DNA from: an uncultured beta proteobacterium
GTDB taxonomy: Bacteria > Pseudomonadota > Gammaproteobacteria > Burkholderiales > Burkholderiaceae
NCBI GenBank assembly: GCA_903944255.1
Contig: CAJARE010000261.1
Coordinates: 1 to 8,025, forward strand
Length of the DNA: 8,025 bases
Direction: 5' to 3'
In this document: in pieces, positions 6,344-8,025 of the stretch
Layout of the letters: each line of letters begins with the position of its first letter
Numbering within the stretch: position 1 is the first letter of the stretch
Made by a program: the position numbers and the translations under genes
Notes under the pieces: generated by a model
The model's input: the letters and a program-made list of their open reading frames with translations, nothing else
Told to the model about the DNA's origin: nothing
The model's database searches: none

Positions 6344-6372
6344 TTGTCACATTAATTTGCTAGGATTAGACT
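6344..6372 (+). promoter_or_regulatory. Candidate sigma-70 promoter for the Lys-tail small protein
   Basis: TTGTCA (6344-6349, 5/6 to the -35) and TAGACT (6367-6372, 4/6 to the -10) are separated by exactly 17 bases. Predicted transcription start is near 6379, too close to the ATG at 6385 to leave room for a ribosome site, which favours the ATG at 6397. The rest of the 205-base divergent gap (6180-6384) is AT-rich and holds a short palindrome, ATCAACTTTGAT at 6274-6285, and nothing else I can name. Confidence 0.45.
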
Positions 6373-6384
6373 CTCTATTAACAA

Positions 6385-6597
6385 ATGAGTTTGGCTATGA
6401 GTAAATATCAGTATGAAGATGCCGTAAAACAACTGCAAGAAACTGGCAGTATTGGCCTAATCGACCTAAAGAATCTATCGCATGATGATCTTGTAGAGCT
6501 TTGCGAAGAAATAAAAGTGTGGTGCCTTTACTCTAATGGCAAACTTGATAAATTAGCTAAAGAATCGAAGAAAAAGAAAAAGAAAAAGAAGGAATAA
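6385..6597 (+). CDS. Small unrecognised protein with an eight-lysine C-terminal tail
   Basis: A 70-residue reading frame (66 if ATG 6397 is used, giving MSKYQYEDAV). The body (5-57) looks like two or three short helices with LIDLKNLSHDDLVELCEEIK and has two cysteines (39, 47). It ends KLAKESK followed by a run of eight lysines at residues 62-69 and a final Glu. I do not recognise a family. Support for a real gene: a plausible promoter just upstream, ordinary codon use through the body, and a hairpin-plus-T-run directly after the stop. The basic tail suggests contact with nucleic acid, ribosomes or acidic membrane lipids, but this is a guess. The stop is directly adjacent to the phoR stop with no bases between. 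Neither start has a strong ribosome binding site. Confidence 0.68.
   Translation: MSLAMSKYQYEDAVKQLQETGSIGLIDLKNLSHDDLVELCEEIKVWCLYSNGKLDKLAKESKKKKKKKKE
6568..6591 (+). repeat. A-rich AAA/AAG hexamer repeat encoding the poly-Lys tail
   Basis: The codons run AAG, AAA, AAG, AAA, AAG, AAA, AAG, AAG, so the DNA is about three and a half units of AAGAAA. Such tracts can change copy number by polymerase slippage; a 6-base change keeps frame and alters only lysine number. Confidence 0.8.
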
Positions 6598-7899
6598 TTA
6601 AGGAGTGCTTAGGCGCTCTTTTGGAAACTGCAATGTAAAAGTGCTCCCTATGCCTGGTGTACTGTCGATGAGTAGCTGTGCCTGATGTCGACTGGCAATA
6701 TGCTTCACAATTGCCAAACCCAGTCCAGTGCCCCCTGTTTCACGAGATCGACTCCGATCTACTCTATAAAATCTCTCTGTAAGTCGGGATAAATGCTCAG
6801 GAGCAATACCGGGTCCAGTATCTGTTACAGAAAATTCACCCTGACCATCTTGATTTACCATCCATTTTACTTTTATTGTGCCAAGGTCTGGGGTGTAACG
6901 TATCGCATTAGAAACTAAATTACTAAAAGCCGATAAGATCTCTCTCTCATCCCCCAAAAGATTTAGACTGGATTCAATATCATAACTAAGGGAATGTTTT
7001 CCATCAGAAAGCGCATCAGCATCATTTCTGACTAAGGCTATTAGAGTGTTCATTTGTAACTCATTTGTAGCGGCTGGAAGTGCATTTGATTCAAGATTGG
7101 CTAATGTCAACAAATCTTCAACAAGAGTCTTCATTCTTTGGGCCTGGGACATCATCAAATCAAAATATTGATCTTGTTGTTCTTTTGATAATTTTAAAGA
7201 CTGAACCGTTTCCAGAAACCCCATTAAAACGGTAATAGGCGTTCTCATTTCGTGCGATACGTTGGCAACGAAATCTCTCCGCATTGCATCTGCTTTTTGA
7301 AGATCAGTAATATTTTGTACCAGTAATAAATGTCTTTTTTGACCAAACGGAAAGGCCTGAATCATAAGGCTAAGGTTACTATTGGAACCCATACGCTCAA
7401 GAAGCAAAGGCTCTTCAAAGTTACGTTTGACAAAATATTGAATAAATTCAGGGCGTCTTATTAGAAAATTAATTCTCTGCAATGCATCGCGCTTAAAGTT
7501 AAGCCCAAAGAAACGCTCGGCAATGCTGTTACACCATTCAATTTGATCGTTTTCATCCAGCATGACAATTCCATTTGGCGATGCTTGGAATGCCTCTATA
7601 AAGTGATCATGCTGCTGTTCAATATTCCGTATTTTTTGTTTCAGACCCTTAACAAGTCGCTGTAATCCAAAATAGATCTCCTCCCAATAGCCACTCGGAA
7701 GGGAAATATTCTCGACTGAATCAGTCTGAATGAATTTTTTTAGGCGGGCAAGATTGATGTAGGAATAGACTAGGGGTATCGATAAGATCGCAACTGAAGT
7801 AAAAATTGCCCAATCAGACCCGAAAAAATGAAGGGTAATATATGCGCCAATTACAGCTAGGCATATTATGAAAAAAAAGCGATATAAAGCTGCGATCAT
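6598..7899 (-). CDS. phoR: Phosphate regulon sensor histidine kinase PhoR
   Basis: A 433-residue two-component kinase that phosphorylates PhoB under phosphate limitation. Two N-terminal membrane helices (about 5-25 and 30-50) have almost no periplasmic loop, as in PhoR, which takes its signal from the Pst transporter and PhoU rather than directly. A linker and a PAS domain follow (about 95-200, with ASPNGIVMLDENDQIEWCN at 106-124). The dimerisation domain has FVANVSHEMRTP with phospho-acceptor H216. The ATPase domain shows the N box NLVSNAIRYTP (327-337), G1 DTGPGIA (360-366), the F box RFYRVDRSRSR (376-386) and G2 GGTGLGLA (389-396). All catalytic motifs are intact. The ATG at 7899 lacks a strong ribosome binding site. 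It lies 66 bases downstream of phoB on the same strand and is likely cotranscribed with it. Confidence 0.95.
   Translation of the reverse strand: MIAALYRFFFIICLAVIGAYITLHFFGSDWAIFTSVAILSIPLVYSYINLARLKKFIQTDSVENISLPSGYWEEIYFGLQRLVKGLKQKIRNIEQQHDHFIEAFQASPNGIVMLDENDQIEWCNSIAERFFGLNFKRDALQRINFLIRRPEFIQYFVKRNFEEPLLLERMGSNSNLSLMIQAFPFGQKRHLLLVQNITDLQKADAMRRDFVANVSHEMRTPITVLMGFLETVQSLKLSKEQQDQYFDLMMSQAQRMKTLVEDLLTLANLESNALPAATNELQMNTLIALVRNDADALSDGKHSLSYDIESSLNLLGDEREILSAFSNLVSNAIRYTPDLGTIKVKWMVNQDGQGEFSVTDTGPGIAPEHLSRLTERFYRVDRSRSRETGGTGLGLAIVKHIASRHQAQLLIDSTPGIGSTFTLQFPKERLSTP
6601..6622 (+). terminator. Candidate intrinsic terminator of the Lys-tail gene, inside the phoR 3' end
   Basis: AGGAGTGC (6601-6608) and GCGCTCTT (6613-6620) pair over 8 base pairs, counting two G-U wobbles in the plus-strand RNA, around a TTAG loop. 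A short T run (6619-6622) follows. It begins 4 bases after the small gene stop and lies wholly in codons for the PhoR C-terminus. The T run is short, so strength is uncertain. Confidence 0.45.
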
Positions 7900-7911
7900 G
7901 AATGCAATATT

Positions 7912-7931
7912 AGACCATCTTTATAAGGTCT
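7912..7931. repeat. Short inverted repeat in the phoB-phoR gap
   Basis: AGACC (7912-7916) and GGTCT (7927-7931) form a 5-base stem around a 10-base AT-rich loop. On the minus strand the loop contains TATAAA, a 5/6 -10 box that might give phoR a secondary promoter, but no good -35 is seen. There is no T run, so it is not a convincing terminator. Confidence 0.3.
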
Positions 7932-7965
7932 CTGAAAATTGCAGGGATACAACAGCAGTTAAGAA

Positions 7966-8025
7966 TTAGGTCTGAGTTGGGGTCTTTGTTATGCGGTAGC
8001 CACTTCCCCTTACGGTTTCAATGTA
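7966..8025 (-). CDS. phoB: C-terminal end of the phosphate response regulator PhoB
   Basis: The last 19 codons and stop of a minus-strand gene read YIETVRGSGYRITKTPTQT. TVRGSGYR is the wing of the OmpR/PhoB winged-helix DNA-binding domain; the rest is beyond the window. Position directly upstream of phoR on the same strand identifies the gene as phoB rather than another OmpR-type regulator. Its product would be the factor binding the Pho box at 1010-1038. Confidence 0.88.
   Translation of the reverse strand, partial: YIETVRGSGYRITKTPTQT

Noticed and set aside
6335..6365. Pho box upstream of the Lys-tail gene
   Set aside because: TTTGTCA is a fair half-site but the next 7-mer on the 11-base period, AATTTGC, does not match; an ordinary -35 element explains it better.
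6568..6597. Programmed frameshift on the AAAAAG repeats
   Set aside because: The zero-frame arrangement is G AAA AAG rather than the A AAA AAG needed for efficient -1 slippage, and the frame ends at once in a stop with no downstream gene in that direction to fuse with.
1..8025. Mobile element, CRISPR array, tRNA or phage signature
   Set aside because: No transposase or integrase motifs, no regular repeat-spacer structure, no tRNA-like cloverleaf and no shift in coding style were seen across the window.

Overview
The window is a compact, AT-rich piece of bacterial chromosome. It most resembles a small-genome freshwater betaproteobacterium (Burkholderiales, Polynucleobacter-like). That taxonomic call is an inference from protein style, the phoB-phoR-ppx neighbourhood and base composition; I could not run a search. 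There is no rRNA, tRNA, CRISPR array, insertion sequence or prophage. All identities below come from motifs read by eye.

Left part (1-4303): the start of an unrecognised acidic protein runs off the left edge on the minus strand. Next is a minus-strand PlsC/OlsA-type acyltransferase (188-970). Divergent from it is a tightly packed plus-strand operon: a PlcP-type metallophosphoesterase (1074-1883), a family-4 glycosyltransferase of the Agt/MgtA/SqdX kind (1880-2908, 4-base overlap), diacylglycerol kinase DgkA (2922-3326) and an OlsB-type N-acyltransferase (3371-4303). In the 103-base divergent intergenic region, just upstream of plcP, sit three tandem 11-base-spaced Pho half-sites (1010-1038), the best one being a perfect CTGTCAT.

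Right part (4305-8025): the minus strand carries exopolyphosphatase ppx (TTG start), a small Cys-rich GDCCxxC protein, the sensor kinase phoR and the last 19 codons of phoB. A small plus-strand gene encoding a protein with an eight-lysine tail lies between the Cys-rich gene and phoR, abutting phoR tail to tail.

Reading: PhoR and PhoB sense phosphate limitation and, through the Pho box, would switch on the lipid operon. PlcP would strip phosphorus-containing headgroups from phospholipids, the glycosyltransferase would cap the diacylglycerol with sugar, DgkA could return diacylglycerol to phosphatidate, and OlsB with the divergent OlsA-like acyltransferase would make an aminoacyl lipid such as ornithine lipid. 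Ppx handles polyphosphate. The window thus looks like a phosphorus-economy island combining sensing, polyphosphate turnover and two parallel routes to phosphorus-free membrane lipids. The individual enzymes belong to known families; their assembly under one tandem Pho box next to phoBR is the most notable feature.
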